Assembly: GCA_016235045.1 (NCBI GenBank) | Contig: JACRME010000009.1 | Location: 62,001 to 126,000, forward strand | Direction of reading: 5' to 3' | Length of the DNA: 64,000 nt | Origin: Nitrosomonadales bacterium | GTDB taxonomy: Bacteria > Pseudomonadota > Gammaproteobacteria > Burkholderiales > Gallionellaceae | Shown: positions 10,674 through 21,327 of the stretch, one piece after another | Numbering within the stretch: position 1 is the first letter of the stretch | How the letters are laid out: every line of letters starts with the position of its first letter | Position numbers and translations under genes: made by a program | Notes under the pieces: model-generated | Told to the model about the DNA's origin: nothing | The model's database searches: none | The model's input: the letters and a program-made list of their open reading frames with translations, nothing else

Positions 10674-11815
10674 TGCACGAATCAACGACTGCCGCCAATA
10701 CGGCGGTATTGGTCAGTCTCGATTTCGGCGCACCTGATTACGCAGAAAGCCTGGAAGAACTACGTTTGCTGGCAGAAAGCGCCGGAGTGCGCACGCTTGC
10801 GCTGGTGGAAGGCAAGCGGCAGCGCCCGGACGCCTCCACTTTCGCCGGCAGCGGCAAGGTGGACGAGATCGCCGCACTGGTCGAGGAACTGGAAGCACCG
10901 CTGGTCATCTTCAATCACGACCTGTCTCCTGCGCAGATGCGCAACCTCACCGCCAAAATCCAGACGCGCGTGATCGACCGCACCATGCTGATCCTGGATA
11001 TTTTCGCGCTGCGGGCGCAAAGCCACGAAGGCAAGGTGCAGGTGGAACTGGCCCAGCTCAAATACCTTTCCACGCGCCTGGTCGGCATGAACATGGACAT
11101 GGGCCAGCAGAAGTTTGCCGTGGGCGCGCGCGGTCCCGGTGAAACCCAACTGGAACTGGACCGGCGCAAGCTGGACCGGCGCGTGCACCTGCTCAATGAG
11201 CGGCTGAAGCAGCTGAAAAAGCACCGCGAACTGCAGCGCAAGGCGCGCAACCGCTCCGATGTGATGTCGGTTTCCATCGTCGGCTATACCAATGCGGGCA
11301 AATCCACGCTGTTTAACCGCCTGACCAACGCCAATGTCTATGTGGCCAACCAGTTGTTCGCCACGCTGGACACCACCGCACGCAAGATATTCCTGGAGGG
11401 CGACAGCCCGCGCCAAGTGGTGCTGTCCGATACCGTGGGTTTTATCCGCCATTTGCCGCACGGCCTGGTGGCGGCCTTCCGCAGCACCCTGGAAGAAACC
11501 GCACAGGCCGACCTGTTGTTGCATGTGGTGGACGTGAACAGCCCGGAACGGCACGATCAGGTGGCCGAGGTGAACAAGGTGCTGGCGGAGATCGGGGCGC
11601 AGCATATCCCGCAAATTGTGGTCTATAACAAGATCGATCTGCAGGGACTGGAAGCAGGCGTGAAGCGGGACGAATATGGTAAAATCGCCAGCGTTCATTT
11701 GAGCGCCAAAACGGGCGCGGGTTTGGCAGAATTACGGGCGGCCCTCGCCGAAGTGCGCGATGCGCCGGTAGCGGAAATACAGGCGGAAGAGTGGCATCCC
11801 CTGAATGACAACTAA
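10673..11815 (+). CDS. hflX: Ribosome-associated GTPase HflX
   Basis: HflX is a GTPase that binds the 50S subunit and splits stalled ribosomes under stress. The 380-residue protein has the N-terminal HflX domain with the Gly-rich segment (GARGPGETQLELDRRKLDRR). The GTPase domain has P-loop GYTNAGKSTLFN, G3 DTVGF and G4 NKID. It overlaps hfq by one base and is followed by hflK after 22 bases. Confidence 0.96.
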   Translation: MHESTTAANTAVLVSLDFGAPDYAESLEELRLLAESAGVRTLALVEGKRQRPDASTFAGSGKVDEIAALVEELEAPLVIFNHDLSPAQMRNLTAKIQTRVIDRTMLILDIFALRAQSHEGKVQVELAQLKYLSTRLVGMNMDMGQQKFAVGARGPGETQLELDRRKLDRRVHLLNERLKQLKKHRELQRKARNRSDVMSVSIVGYTNAGKSTLFNRLTNANVYVANQLFATLDTTARKIFLEGDSPRQVVLSDTVGFIRHLPHGLVAAFRSTLEETAQADLLLHVVDVNSPERHDQVAEVNKVLAEIGAQHIPQIVVYNKIDLQGLEAGVKRDEYGKIASVHLSAKTGAGLAELRAALAEVRDAPVAEIQAEEWHPLNDN

Positions 11816-11837
11816 GTTGACCAAAAGGTAACGGACT

Positions 11838-13010
11838 ATGGGATTGAACGACCCGCAATGGGGCAACAAAAACAGCGGCGGCCCTCCCGATCTGGAAGAG
11901 GTGATGCGCAACCTGAACCGCAAGATCGAATCGCTGTTCGGCAAGTCCGGCGGCGGATCGCCGAAGGGGGGCAACGCCAACACCTCCGGCGGCATGGGCG
12001 GCGGCATCGGCCTGATCGTCCTGATCGTGGTGCTGGTCTGGATTGCCAGCGGTTTCTACATTGTCGACGCCAGCCAGCGCGGCGTGGTGTTGCGCTTCGG
12101 CAAGCAAGTGGAAATCACGGAAGCCGGCCCGCGCTGGCACTTCCCTTATCCCATCGAAACAGTCGAAGTGGTCAACTTGAGCCAGGTGCGCACCGCCGAG
12201 ATCGGTTACCGCGAGAACGTGAAGAACAAGATGCTGAAAGAATCGCTGATGCTGACCGACGACGAGAACATTGTCGACATCCAGTTTGCAGTGCAATATT
12301 TCCTCAAGGATCCGGCGGAATACCTGTTCAACAACCGCGAGCCGGACGAAAACGTGCGCCAGGCGGCCGAGACCGCCATTCGCGAGATCGTCGGTCGCAG
12401 CAAGATGGACTATGTGCTGTACGAAGGTCGCGAGCAGGTCGCGGCCTCCACCACCAAACTGATCCAGGATATTCTGGATCGCTACAAGTCCGGCATCATC
12501 GTGAGCAAAGTCACCATGCAGAATGCACAGCCGCCGGAGCAGGTGCAGGCGGCGTTCGACGATGCGGTGAAAGCAGGACAGGATCGCGAGCGCCAGAAGA
12601 ACGAAGGCCAGGCCTACGCCAACGATGTCGTGCCGAGGGCCAAAGGCGCGGCCGCACGTCTGATGCAGGAAGCCGACGGTTACAAGCAGAGCGTGATCGC
12701 CAATGCCGAGGGCGATGCCAGCCGCTTCAAACAGATACTGGTTGAGTACGAAAAAGCGCCGCAGGTGACGCGCGAGCGTATGTATCAGGACATGAAACAA
12801 CAGTTGCTCACCAGCACCAGCAAGGTCATCGTGGACCAGAAGAGCGGTGGCGGCAATCTGCTGTTCCTGCCTCTGGACAAGCTGATCCAGAGCACGAATC
12901 CCGGGGTTGAACTACCCAAGCCGACAGAGCAATTGACATCGACACCGACGAACGAAACAGCGCCGCGCGTGCGCGAGTCGCTGTTCGGTCGCGAAAGGGA
13001 GGCACGCTGA
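11838..13010 (+). CDS. hflK: FtsH protease modulator HflK
   Basis: HflK with HflC forms an inner-membrane SPFH complex around the FtsH protease. The 390-residue protein starts with a Gly/Asn-rich cytosolic segment (MGLNDPQWGNKNSGGPPDLEE). One membrane helix follows (GLIVLIVVLVWIASGFYIVD, near residues 56-75), then the band-7/SPFH domain (QRGVVLRFGKQVEITEAGPRWH) and a long helical segment. A Gly-rich stretch precedes the membrane helix, as usual. The stop overlaps the hflC ATG. Confidence 0.96.
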   Translation: MGLNDPQWGNKNSGGPPDLEEVMRNLNRKIESLFGKSGGGSPKGGNANTSGGMGGGIGLIVLIVVLVWIASGFYIVDASQRGVVLRFGKQVEITEAGPRWHFPYPIETVEVVNLSQVRTAEIGYRENVKNKMLKESLMLTDDENIVDIQFAVQYFLKDPAEYLFNNREPDENVRQAAETAIREIVGRSKMDYVLYEGREQVAASTTKLIQDILDRYKSGIIVSKVTMQNAQPPEQVQAAFDDAVKAGQDRERQKNEGQAYANDVVPRAKGAAARLMQEADGYKQSVIANAEGDASRFKQILVEYEKAPQVTRERMYQDMKQQLLTSTSKVIVDQKSGGGNLLFLPLDKLIQSTNPGVELPKPTEQLTSTPTNETAPRVRESLFGREREAR

Positions 13011-13888
13011 TGAAACTCAATCCGACCAATTTCCTGGTGGGGGGCGTCGTCGTCCTGATCCTGGCGAGCATGAGTTTGTTCGTCGTCGATCAGCGCCAGA
13101 CCGCCATCGTGTTCCAGTTGAGCGAAGTGATCCGGGTGGAATCCACGCCCGGACTCAAGTTCAAACTGCCCTTGATCCAGAATGTGCGCTTCTTCGATTC
13201 GCGCATCCTGACCATGGATGCGCCGGAGCCGGAGCGCATCATCACGGCCGAGAAGAAGAACATGCTGGTGGACTCCTTCGTCAAATGGCGCATCGTCGAT
13301 GTGAAGCAGTATTACATCAGCGTGGGCGGCGACGAGGCGCGCGCGCAGATACGCCTGATGCAGACGGTGAATTCCGCGATGCGCGAGGAATTCGGCAAGC
13401 TCACCATCCATGAAGTGGTTTCCGGCAAGCGCGACGAACTGATGCGCGTGGTGCAGGAGAAGACTGACATCGATGCGCGCAAGATCGGCGTGGAAGTGCT
13501 GGACGTGCGCCTGAAGCGTGTCGATTTCCCGGTCGAGATCAGCGAATCGGTATATCGGCGCATGGATGCGGAGCGCAAGCGCGTGGCCAACGAGTTGCGC
13601 GCCACGGGTAATGCCGAAAGCGAAAAGATCCGTGCCGATGCCGACCGGCAGCGCGAAGTGACGCTGGCTCAAGCCTATCGCGATGCACAGAAGATCAAGG
13701 GCGAGGGCGACGCCAAAGCGGCCGCGACCTATGCAAATGCTTTTGGACGCAATCCCGAGTTCTATGCCTTCTACCGCAGCCTGGATGTCTACAAGCAGGG
13801 CTTCAAGAACAAGAGCGATGTGATGGTGCTGGATGCCGGCTCTCCGTTCTTCAAGTACCTGAAGGGCTCGGGCAGGGACGGAAAATAG
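13010..13888 (+). CDS. hflC: FtsH protease modulator HflC
   Basis: Partner of HflK, 292 residues. It has an N-terminal membrane helix (LVGGVVVLILASMSLFVVD) and an SPFH domain (QRQTAIVFQLSEVIRVESTPGLKFKLP). A charged helical region with repeated Ala/Glu/Arg follows (DADRQREVTLAQAYRDAQKIKGEGDAKA in part). It overlaps hflK by one base, so the two subunits are probably made in a fixed ratio. Confidence 0.96.
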   Translation: MKLNPTNFLVGGVVVLILASMSLFVVDQRQTAIVFQLSEVIRVESTPGLKFKLPLIQNVRFFDSRILTMDAPEPERIITAEKKNMLVDSFVKWRIVDVKQYYISVGGDEARAQIRLMQTVNSAMREEFGKLTIHEVVSGKRDELMRVVQEKTDIDARKIGVEVLDVRLKRVDFPVEISESVYRRMDAERKRVANELRATGNAESEKIRADADRQREVTLAQAYRDAQKIKGEGDAKAAATYANAFGRNPEFYAFYRSLDVYKQGFKNKSDVMVLDAGSPFFKYLKGSGRDGK

Positions 13889-13894
13889 GATCGC

Positions 13895-14080
13895 ATGAGC
13901 GACTACTGGCTGGCGGCATTGGGGTTGATGTTGGTGCTGGAGGGGATCATGCCGTTCCTGTTCCCGGCTTCCTGGCGCGAGACCCTGCGTAAAGTGTCGC
14001 AGTTTCAAGACGGACAAGCCCGCTTCATCGGATTGACTCTGATGCTGAGCGGGCTGTTGCTGATTTACTGGATCAAATAA
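13895..14080 (+). CDS. DUF2065 (YjeT-like) small membrane protein
   Basis: The 61-residue protein has two predicted membrane helices (WLAALGLMLVLEGIMPFLFP and FIGLTLMLSGLLLIYWIK). It fits the DUF2065/YjeT family, which is found next to hflC in many proteobacteria. Its role is not established. Start ATG is six bases after hflC and the stop overlaps the hisZ ATG. Confidence 0.9.
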   Translation: MSDYWLAALGLMLVLEGIMPFLFPASWRETLRKVSQFQDGQARFIGLTLMLSGLLLIYWIK

Positions 14081-15237
14081 TGAATTGGTTGTTACCGGAA
14101 TATATCCAGGACATGCTGCCGGACGAGGCATGGCGCATCGAAGGCATGCGCCGCGATGTGCTCGAACTGCTGCGCCGTTCCGGCTATCAACTGGTGTCCC
14201 CCCCTTTGCTGGAATATGCCGAATCGCTGCTCATCAACGGCAGCGAAGACATGGATCTGCGCAGTTTCAAGCTGGTCGATCAACTGAGCGGCCGCACGCT
14301 GGCTCTGCGTGCCGACATCACGCCGCAGGTGGCGCGCATCGATGCCCATCTGCTCAATCGCCAGGGCGTGACGCGCCTGTGCTATGCCGGCAGCGTGTTG
14401 CACACGCAGCCTGCCGGACTGATGCGTACCCGCGAGCCTTTGCAGATCGGGGCGGAATTGTATGGTCACAGCGGCGTCGAGAGCGACCTGGAAGTGCAGC
14501 GTTTGATGCTGCAAGCGCTGGCGCTGATGGGGATACGGGACGTCCATCTCGACCTTGGCCATGTGGGCGTGTTCCGTGCGCTGGTGCAGGGCGCAGGAAT
14601 TGCCCGGGAACTGGAAGCGGAATTGTTCAACGCCATGCAGCGCAAGGATGTTCCGGCATTGCGGGGTTTGCTGTCCGGTCTGCCGCAGAAAGTGCAAACG
14701 GCCTTGCTGGCCTTGCCACAGCTCTACGGCGGTATCGAAGTCATCGCCCGTGCCCGGACGATTCTGGCTGCCTATCCGGAAGTTGCCGCAGCCTTGAACG
14801 AACTGGAGCAGGCGGCAGCACACCTGAAAAACCTGGCGGGCGATATCGGCATCGACCTGGCCGAGTTGCGTGGTTACCATTATCACAGCGGGATGGTGTT
14901 CGCGGTTTACCACGCGGGCAGCCACGACGCCATTGCACTGGGCGGGCGCTACGACGACGTGGGCAAGGCATTCGGACGTGCGCGCCCGGCAACGGGGTTC
15001 AGTATGGATTTGCGCCAGTTGCACGGTCTGTTGGTTAAACAGGGGCAGCCCAAAGCCATACATGCGCCCTATCGTCAGGATGCTGCGCTGGACGAGGCCA
15101 TCGCCAGATTGCGCGAACAGGGCGAGATCGTGGTGGTCGATCTGCTGGGAAAAGCCGAATATCACCCGGAATTGAATTGCAATCGCGAGTTGGTGTTGCG
15201 TGACGGCAAGTGGCTCGTCGTCGAAATGAAAATTTAA
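14080..15237 (+). CDS. hisZ: ATP phosphoribosyltransferase regulatory subunit HisZ
   Basis: HisZ is a catalytically inactive HisRS-like protein that joins short-form HisG to make the first enzyme of histidine biosynthesis. The 385-residue protein resembles the HisRS catalytic core (LPDEAWRIEGMRRDVLELL; LRADITPQVARIDAHL). It lacks the C-terminal anticodon-binding domain and the intact LVRGLDYY signature seen in hisS of this window; the related stretch reads LRGYHYHSGMVFAVY. The hflC-DUF2065-hisZ-purA order is common in Betaproteobacteria. Confidence 0.93.
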   Translation: MNWLLPEYIQDMLPDEAWRIEGMRRDVLELLRRSGYQLVSPPLLEYAESLLINGSEDMDLRSFKLVDQLSGRTLALRADITPQVARIDAHLLNRQGVTRLCYAGSVLHTQPAGLMRTREPLQIGAELYGHSGVESDLEVQRLMLQALALMGIRDVHLDLGHVGVFRALVQGAGIARELEAELFNAMQRKDVPALRGLLSGLPQKVQTALLALPQLYGGIEVIARARTILAAYPEVAAALNELEQAAAHLKNLAGDIGIDLAELRGYHYHSGMVFAVYHAGSHDAIALGGRYDDVGKAFGRARPATGFSMDLRQLHGLLVKQGQPKAIHAPYRQDAALDEAIARLREQGEIVVVDLLGKAEYHPELNCNRELVLRDGKWLVVEMKI

Positions 15238-15250
15238 GCTAATTATCTAG

Positions 15251-16573
<1,323 letters not shown>

Positions 16574-16600
16574 GCAGGTGAATTTGATGAAGCTATCGAG

Positions 16601-16631
16601 CACGCATCGCCAAGGCGGTGCGTGTTTTTAT
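16601..16631 (+). terminator. Intrinsic terminator downstream of purA
   Basis: An 11-base-pair stem (CACGCATCGCC pairing with GGCGGTGCGTG, one G-T pair) with a very short loop is followed by TTTTTA. It ends the hfq-to-purA transcription block. Confidence 0.8.
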
Positions 16632-16651
16632 TTGAAAAACGGGGATATAAA

Positions 16652-16676
16652 CAAAAACGGCCCGCTTGCGCGGACC
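16652..16676 (-). terminator. Intrinsic terminator of the tRNA-Leu gene
   Basis: On the minus strand GGTCCGC-GCAA-GCGGGCC is followed by GTTTTTG. The stem is seven pairs including one G-T, 15 bases after the tRNA 3' end. Confidence 0.75.
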
Positions 16677-16690
16677 ATCTTGTTGAATAT

Positions 16691-16777
16691 TGGTGCCCAG
16701 AAGAGGACTCGAACCTCCACAGTCTTGCAACCGCTAGGACCTGAACCTAGTGCGTCTACCAATTCCGCCATCTGGGC
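16691..16777 (-). tRNA. tRNA-Leu (anticodon CAG)
   Basis: Read on the minus strand, the 87-base sequence starts GCCCAGATGGCGGAATTGG and ends TCTGGGCACCA, with the CCA encoded. The acceptor stem GCCCAGA pairs with TCTGGGC. The anticodon stem-loop is CTAGG-TTCAGGT-CCTAG, giving anticodon CAG. The T arm contains GTTCGAGTC, and a long variable arm is present, as expected for a class II tRNA-Leu. It lies alone between purA and rnr on the opposite strand. Confidence 0.97.
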
Positions 16778-16823
16778 ATTGCTTCGAGGGTGCGCACTTT
16801 AATTGCTATAGGATTTTGTGTCA

Positions 16824-19145
16824 ATGACGAAAAAGAAAAAAAATATCCGCGAACTCGACCCCTTCCTGGAACGGGAGCGCGAACAGTACGAACACCCCTT
16901 GCCCAGCCGCGAGTATGTCTTGCAGTTGCTGGCGGAAAAAGGCGTTCCGGTGGAACAGGAAGAGTTGTGCGGCCTGCTGCATATTGAGGATCACGAGCAG
17001 GAGCTGTTCAACCGCCGCCTGCGCGCCATGGAGCGCGACGGCCAGATCATGCGCAACCGCAAGGGTGCCATCTGCGAGGTGGACAAGCTCGACCTGGTCA
17101 AGGGCAAGGTGCAGGGCCATCCGGACGGCTTCGGTTTCCTGATCCCGGAGGATGGCAGTCCCGACCTGGTGTTGAGCGAAAAGGAAATGCACAAGGCGCT
17201 GCACGGGGACATCGTGATGGCGCGCATCGGCGGCGAGGACAGGCGCGGCCGGCGCGAGGCCAAGATCGTCGAGGTGCTGGAACCGGCCAATACCCGCGTG
17301 GTCGGGCGCTTGTACGAGGAACACGGCATCCAGTTCGTGGTGGCCGAGAACCGCCGCATCAGCCAGGACTTCCTGGTGGCGCCGGGCTCCTCCGGCGGCG
17401 CCAAGGCCGGGCAGGTGGTGATGCTGGAGATCATGCAGCAGCCGTCCAAGCATGCCCAGCCCATCGGCCGCATCGTCGAGGTGCTGGGCAACTACGCCGA
17501 TCCCGGCATGGAGATCGAGATCGCCCTGCGCAAGCACGATCTGCCCAACGAATTCCCGCATGATGCCGAAAAGCAGGCCAAGGCGTTTTCGCCCGAGGTG
17601 AAGCCGGCCGACTATGCCGGGCGCGAGAGCGTCGCACAGTTGCCGCTGGTAACCATAGACGGTGAAACGGCGCGCGATTTCGACGATGCGGTGTATTGCG
17701 AACCGAACGCCCAGGGTTTCCGTTTGGTGGTGGCAATCGCCGACGTGAGCGCCTATGTGAAATCCGGCGACGCACTGGACAAGGAGGCGATCAACCGCGG
17801 CAACTCGGTATATTTCCCGCGCCGCGTGATCCCGATGCTGCCGGAAGAGCTTTCCAACGGCCTGTGCTCGCTCAACCCCAATGTCGAACGCCTGTGCATG
17901 GTGTGCGACATGCAGATCAGCGCCGATGGCGACATTCTGAAACATCGTTTCTATCCCTCGGTGATGTTCTCGCATGCGCGTCTGACCTATACCAAGGTCG
18001 CCGACATGCTGGCCAACCCGCAGGGCGAGAACGCGCAGACATACGCAGAAGTGCTGCCGCACATCGACAACCTGTACAAGCTGTTCCAGACCCTGCTGCA
18101 GGCACGGGAGAAGCGCGGCGCCATCGACTTCGAGACGGTCGAGACGCAGATGATCTTCAACGACCAGGGCAAGATCGAGAAGATCGTGCCGGTGGTGCGC
18201 AACGACGCGCACAAGCTGATCGAGGAATGCATGCTGGCGGCCAACGTGTGTGCGGCGGCCTTCCTGAAGGAACATGACCATCCGGTGCTGTACCGCGTGC
18301 ATGAAGGCCCGACGCCGGAAAAGCTGGAAGCGGTGCGCGAATTTTTCAAGGAATTCGGCCTGCAACTGGGCGGCGGCGACGATCCGCAGGCCAGCGATTA
18401 TTCCAAGCTGCTCAAGCAAATCAAAGGGCGTCCCGACGCCGGATTGCTGCAGACCGTGATGTTGCGTTCCCTGCGCCAGGCCGTGTATGCGCCTGAAAAT
18501 GTCGGCCACTTTGGATTGGGTTACGAAGCTTATGCGCACTTCACGTCGCCCATCCGGCGTTATCCTGATCTGCTGGTGCATCGCGCCATCAAGGCCGTGC
18601 TGGAGGGCTCGCAATACAAGCCAAAGCTCAAGTGGGCGGAGCTGGGTATTCATTGCTCGATGACCGAGCGCCGCGCCGACGACGCCACGCGCGACGTCGA
18701 AGCCTGGCTCAAGTGTTTCTACATGCGCGACCACTTGGGCAGCGTGTTCGACGGCAGCATCTCCTCGGTCACCGCTTTTGGTCTGTTTGTGGCGCTGGAC
18801 GACCTGTATGTCGAGGGGCTGGTGCACGTGTCCGAACTGGGGGCCGATTATTACCACTTCGATGCAGCCAAGCACATGATGTTGGGCGAGCGCACCGGCA
18901 AGCGTTACCGCCTGGGCGACCGCGTGCGGGTGAAGGTGGTGCGCGTGGATATGGAAAGCACCAAGATCGATTTCGTGCTGGAGGCAGGCCCCGCCGTTTC
19001 AGGTTCAGCCGAGGCTTCCGCTATCCAGGGCATCGATGTCGGCGCCTGGGGTGCGGCGCCGCCCAAGAAAGCAAAATCGAGCGAGAAATCGGGCAAGACC
19101 GGCAAGTCGGCCAAAACAGGTAAACCGGGCAAACGTCATGGCTGA
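16824..19145 (+). CDS. rnr: Ribonuclease R
   Basis: RNase R is a 3'-5' exoribonuclease that degrades structured RNA and acts in rRNA and tmRNA quality control. The 773-residue protein has an N-terminal winged-helix region, two cold-shock OB domains and the RNB catalytic domain with the acidic metal site ([15 protein letters not shown]). An S1 domain follows ([22 protein letters not shown]). The C-terminal tail is Lys/Ser/Gly-rich ([20 protein letters not shown]), as usual. I prefer the ATG at 16824 to the GTG at 16818 because AGGA lies 10 bases upstream. Its last codons overlap the rlmB start, the conserved rnr-rlmB pair. Confidence 0.96.
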   Translation: MTKKKKNIRELDPFLEREREQYEHPLPSREYVLQLLAEKGVPVEQEELCGLLHIEDHEQELFNRRLRAMERDGQIMRNRKGAICEVDKLDLVKGKVQGHPDGFGFLIPEDGSPDLVLSEKEMHKALHGDIVMARIGGEDRRGRREAKIVEVLEPANTRVVGRLYEEHGIQFVVAENRRISQDFLVAPGSSGGAKAGQVVMLEIMQQPSKHAQPIGRIVEVLGNYADPGMEIEIALRKHDLPNEFPHDAEKQAKAFSPEVKPADYAGRESVAQLPLVTIDGETARDFDDAVYCEPNAQGFRLVVAIADVSAYVKSGDALDKEAINRGNSVYFPRRVIPMLPEELSNGLCSLNPNVERLCMVCDMQISADGDILKHRFYPSVMFSHARLTYTKVADMLANPQGENAQTYAEVLPHIDNLYKLFQTLLQAREKRGAIDFETVETQMIFNDQGKIEKIVPVVRNDAHKLIEECMLAANVCAAAFLKEHDHPVLYRVHEGPTPEKLEAVREFFKEFGLQLGGGDDPQASDYSKLLKQIKGRPDAGLLQTVMLRSLRQAVYAPENVGHFGLGYEAYAHFTSPIRRYPDLLVHRAIKAVLEGSQYKPKLKWAELGIHCSMTERRADDATRDVEAWLKCFYMRDHLGSVFDGSISSVTAFGLFVALDDLYVEGLVHVSELGADYYHFDAAKHMMLGERTGKRYRLGDRVRVKVVRVDMESTKIDFVLEAGPAVSGSAEASAIQGIDVGAWGAAPPKKAKSSEKSGKTGKSAKTGKPGKRHG

Positions 19146-19878
19146 GTCGCGCATCATTCACGGTTTCCATGCCGTCACCGCCCGCATCCGCCAGAACGCC
19201 GACAGCGTGCTGGAGGTGTTTGTCGACACCCAGCGCCGCGATCCGCGTGCGCGCGAACTGCTCAAGCTGGCCGAAAGCAACGGCCTGCGCATCATCCAGG
19301 TGGACAGCAAACGTCTCGACGGCATGGCCGGGAACGCCCGTCACCAGGGCGTCGTGGCCAGGGTAAACGCGGCGCAGAAGGTGCAGCATCTGGACGACGT
19401 GCTGGATACGCTGACCGAACCGGCCTTGCTGCTGGTGCTGGACGGGGTGCAGGATCCCCACAACCTTGGCGCCTGCCTGCGCAGCGCCGACGCTTTTGGC
19501 GTGCATGCGGTAATTGCGCCCAAGGATAGGGCGGTCGGCATCAATGCCACGGTGGAAAAGGTCGCCTGCGGTGCGGCACAGACCGTACCGTACATTACGG
19601 TTACCAACCTGGCGCGCACCCTGCGCGAGCTGCAGGAGCGCGACATCTGGGTGATCGGTATGGATGGCGAAGCGGAAACAAATCTGTATGATGTACGGCA
19701 CAAAGGTGCGGTGGCCTGGGTGCTGGGGGCGGAGGGCGAAGGGTTGCGCCGCCTGACCCGGGAAACCTGCGATCAGCTGGTGCGCATCCCGATGCAGGGA
19801 AGCGTGGAAAGCCTGAACGTATCGGTGAGTACCGGCGTGTGTTTATACGAAGCAAGAAGGCAGAGGGCAGCTACATAA
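19138..19878 (+). CDS. rlmB: 23S rRNA (guanosine-2'-O-)-methyltransferase RlmB
   Basis: RlmB methylates the 2'-OH of G2251 of 23S rRNA. The 246-residue protein has an N-terminal substrate-binding domain ([14 protein letters not shown]) and a SPOUT catalytic domain with the motifs [32 protein letters not shown] and [15 protein letters not shown]. The open frame extends upstream inside rnr. The real start is the ATG at 19138, which overlaps the rnr stop by 8 bases. Confidence 0.96.
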   Translation: MAESRIIHGFHAVTARIRQNADSVLEVFVDTQRRDPRARELLKLAESNGLRIIQVDSKRLDGMAGNARHQGVVARVNAAQKVQHLDDVLDTLTEPALLLVLDGVQDPHNLGACLRSADAFGVHAVIAPKDRAVGINATVEKVACGAAQTVPYITVTNLARTLRELQERDIWVIGMDGEAETNLYDVRHKGAVAWVLGAEGEGLRRLTRETCDQLVRIPMQGSVESLNVSVSTGVCLYEARRQRAAT

Positions 19879-19904
19879 AAATATATCAGCAGGAGGGGAA
19901 GGTG

Positions 19905-20117
19905 ATGCAGAAATACGATTTTTCGATTCTGACCCGCGACGGCCAAAAAATAGAAAGCATCGTCATCGCCGGTCGCGATGAAGCCGAGGCAGAGCGCAAA
20001 CTGCGCCAGATGTACCGCTATTGCGAAATAGTGAGTTGCAATGCCAAAGGCGCCGGGGACGGCAAGAACCAGCAGGTCATGTCGGTCGAGGATATTCTTT
20101 CATTGATTTCCAAGTGA
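19905..20117 (+). CDS. Small uncharacterised protein, 70 aa
   Basis: I do not recognise a family. It begins MQKYDFSILTRDGQKIESIVIAG after a strong AGGAGGGGAAGG ribosome binding site, which decides the start over the ORF-track start at 19839. A short beta-hairpin-like N-terminus is followed by a charged helix (RDEAEAERKLRQMYRYCEI). It is cytosolic, 26 bases after rlmB in the same direction, and ends 11 bases before the convergent ParA-like gene. Confidence 0.75.
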   Translation: MQKYDFSILTRDGQKIESIVIAGRDEAEAERKLRQMYRYCEIVSCNAKGAGDGKNQQVMSVEDILSLISK

Positions 20118-20128
20118 TCCGGCAGGCA

Positions 20129-20896
20129 TCACTCGATAAATCCTTCTTCCAGCAATTCCTTCAGCAGATCGTCGTGATCGTGCGCACCGCGGCTGTCCGG
20201 CGCATGCTCATACACCGTTTTATTCAACGCCGGACTCTCGGCCAGGCTCACGTTCTCCGCGATCCGGGTTTTGCAGACATCGGCGCCGAAGTGCTCCTCC
20301 ACCAGCTTCAACACATCCCAGGACATGCGGCGGCGCCCGTCGAACCGCGTGAGCAGGTAACGGCGCGGGACGCGGCGCTTGAGCACCTGTTCCAGCGCGG
20401 TCAGGGTCTTCTCGATCTGCATCGCGCCCTTGGTGGAAAGATGGTCGGCCGAGATCGGCACGATCAGTCCGGTGCAGGCGAAAATGGCATTCAGCGACAG
20501 CACGCCAACCATCGGGTTGCAATCGATGATCACCGGGGTGTCTTTTCCCCCGAAACGCTCGGTCTGCAACGCGCTGTTGAGCTTGTTTACGACATTGAAG
20601 CCCTTGCCAAAAAGCGCATCCACTTTCGACAGTTCGGTATGCGCCGGGATGATCTTGATGCTGCTGGAAGATTCCTTGACCAGTTCGCGTAACGGCCGAT
20701 TGCTCTGGAACAGGCTCAATACCGTTTCGGTGCCGGATTTTGCCGTGACATTGGTGATGGCGCTGAACTGCGCCTGCGGGTCGAGGTCGACACCGTAAGT
20801 CACGCGTCCGATGCGCGTCAAGGCGGCAGCGAGATTGACGGCGGTCGTGGTTTTGCCAACCCCGCCTTTTTGATTGAAGACAGCAATGATGCTCAT
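20129..20896 (-). CDS. ParA-family ATPase (orphan)
   Basis: A 255-residue MinD/ParA-type P-loop ATPase: the deviant Walker A FNQKGGVGKTTTAVNLA is at the N-terminus and the A' motif is GVDLDPQAQ. The Walker B-like segment is PVIIDCNP. ParA proteins position DNA or protein complexes on the nucleoid or membrane. No parB or parS-like partner is next to it, so this is an orphan member and not clearly the chromosomal parA. Cargo cannot be told from the sequence. Confidence 0.88.
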   Translation of the reverse strand: MSIIAVFNQKGGVGKTTTAVNLAAALTRIGRVTYGVDLDPQAQFSAITNVTAKSGTETVLSLFQSNRPLRELVKESSSSIKIIPAHTELSKVDALFGKGFNVVNKLNSALQTERFGGKDTPVIIDCNPMVGVLSLNAIFACTGLIVPISADHLSTKGAMQIEKTLTALEQVLKRRVPRRYLLTRFDGRRRMSWDVLKLVEEHFGADVCKTRIAENVSLAESPALNKTVYEHAPDSRGAHDHDDLLKELLEEGFIE

Positions 20897-20955
20897 ACGG
20901 CAGGGATTTTAGCCGAAATCGATCTCGCGTATGCGGGAATAAGGCAGGAGGGAGA

Positions 20956-20980
20956 GGCTCGGCCTTTACCGGGCCGAGCC
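20956..20980 (-). terminator. Stem-loop downstream of the DUF1161 gene
   Basis: GGCTCGGCC and GGCCGAGCC form a perfect nine-pair stem between the DUF1161 stop and the ParA-like gene. There is no clear T run on the minus strand, so it may be a weak or Rho-assisted terminator or an mRNA 3' stabiliser. Confidence 0.45.
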
Positions 20981-20991
20981 GTGCAGGCAAA

Positions 20992-21258
20992 TCAGTTGCG
21001 TGTGTAGACGATCTGCTTGGTTTCACCTTCGCAATTGCCGACCACTTTGCCGGTGGGTGCCGGGGCGGGAGCGGCAGCCGCGTCGGAGGCAGCAGCCGGA
21101 GCGGCGGCTGCCGCTGCGACCGGGACGATTTCCAGCGTATAGGAAACTACCCCCTTGGCCTGCAATTTGGCATCGATCTGGGCTTTGACTTCGTCGCACG
21201 AAGCCATGGCGGAAAGCGAGAAGCTGAACAAACAAGCGGCGAGTAGCAGATTGCGCAT
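20992..21258 (-). CDS. DUF1161 periplasmic protein
   Basis: The protein has 88 residues with a Sec signal peptide (MRNLLLAACLFSFSLSAMA, cleavage before SCDEV). The start of the mature part, SCDEVKAQIDAKLQAKGV, matches the DUF1161 family, whose function is unknown. It has an unusual Ala/Pro-rich insert (AAAAAAPAAASDAAAAPAPAP) between the two halves of the domain. The chosen start at 21258 follows an AAGGAGT ribosome binding site; the ORF track begins 13 codons earlier. Confidence 0.85.
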   Translation of the reverse strand: MRNLLLAACLFSFSLSAMASCDEVKAQIDAKLQAKGVVSYTLEIVPVAAAAAAPAAASDAAAAPAPAPTGKVVGNCEGETKQIVYTRN

Positions 21259-21327
21259 AAATGACTCCTTATCAAGGTTGAGAAACAAGTGCTGCATATT
21301 TGCACTTCCAGGCAGACGACAGGCCTT

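Noticed and set aside
16821-18875. 684-residue minus-strand ORF opposite rnr
   Set aside because: High-GC shadow frame; rnr has all catalytic motifs on the plus strand.
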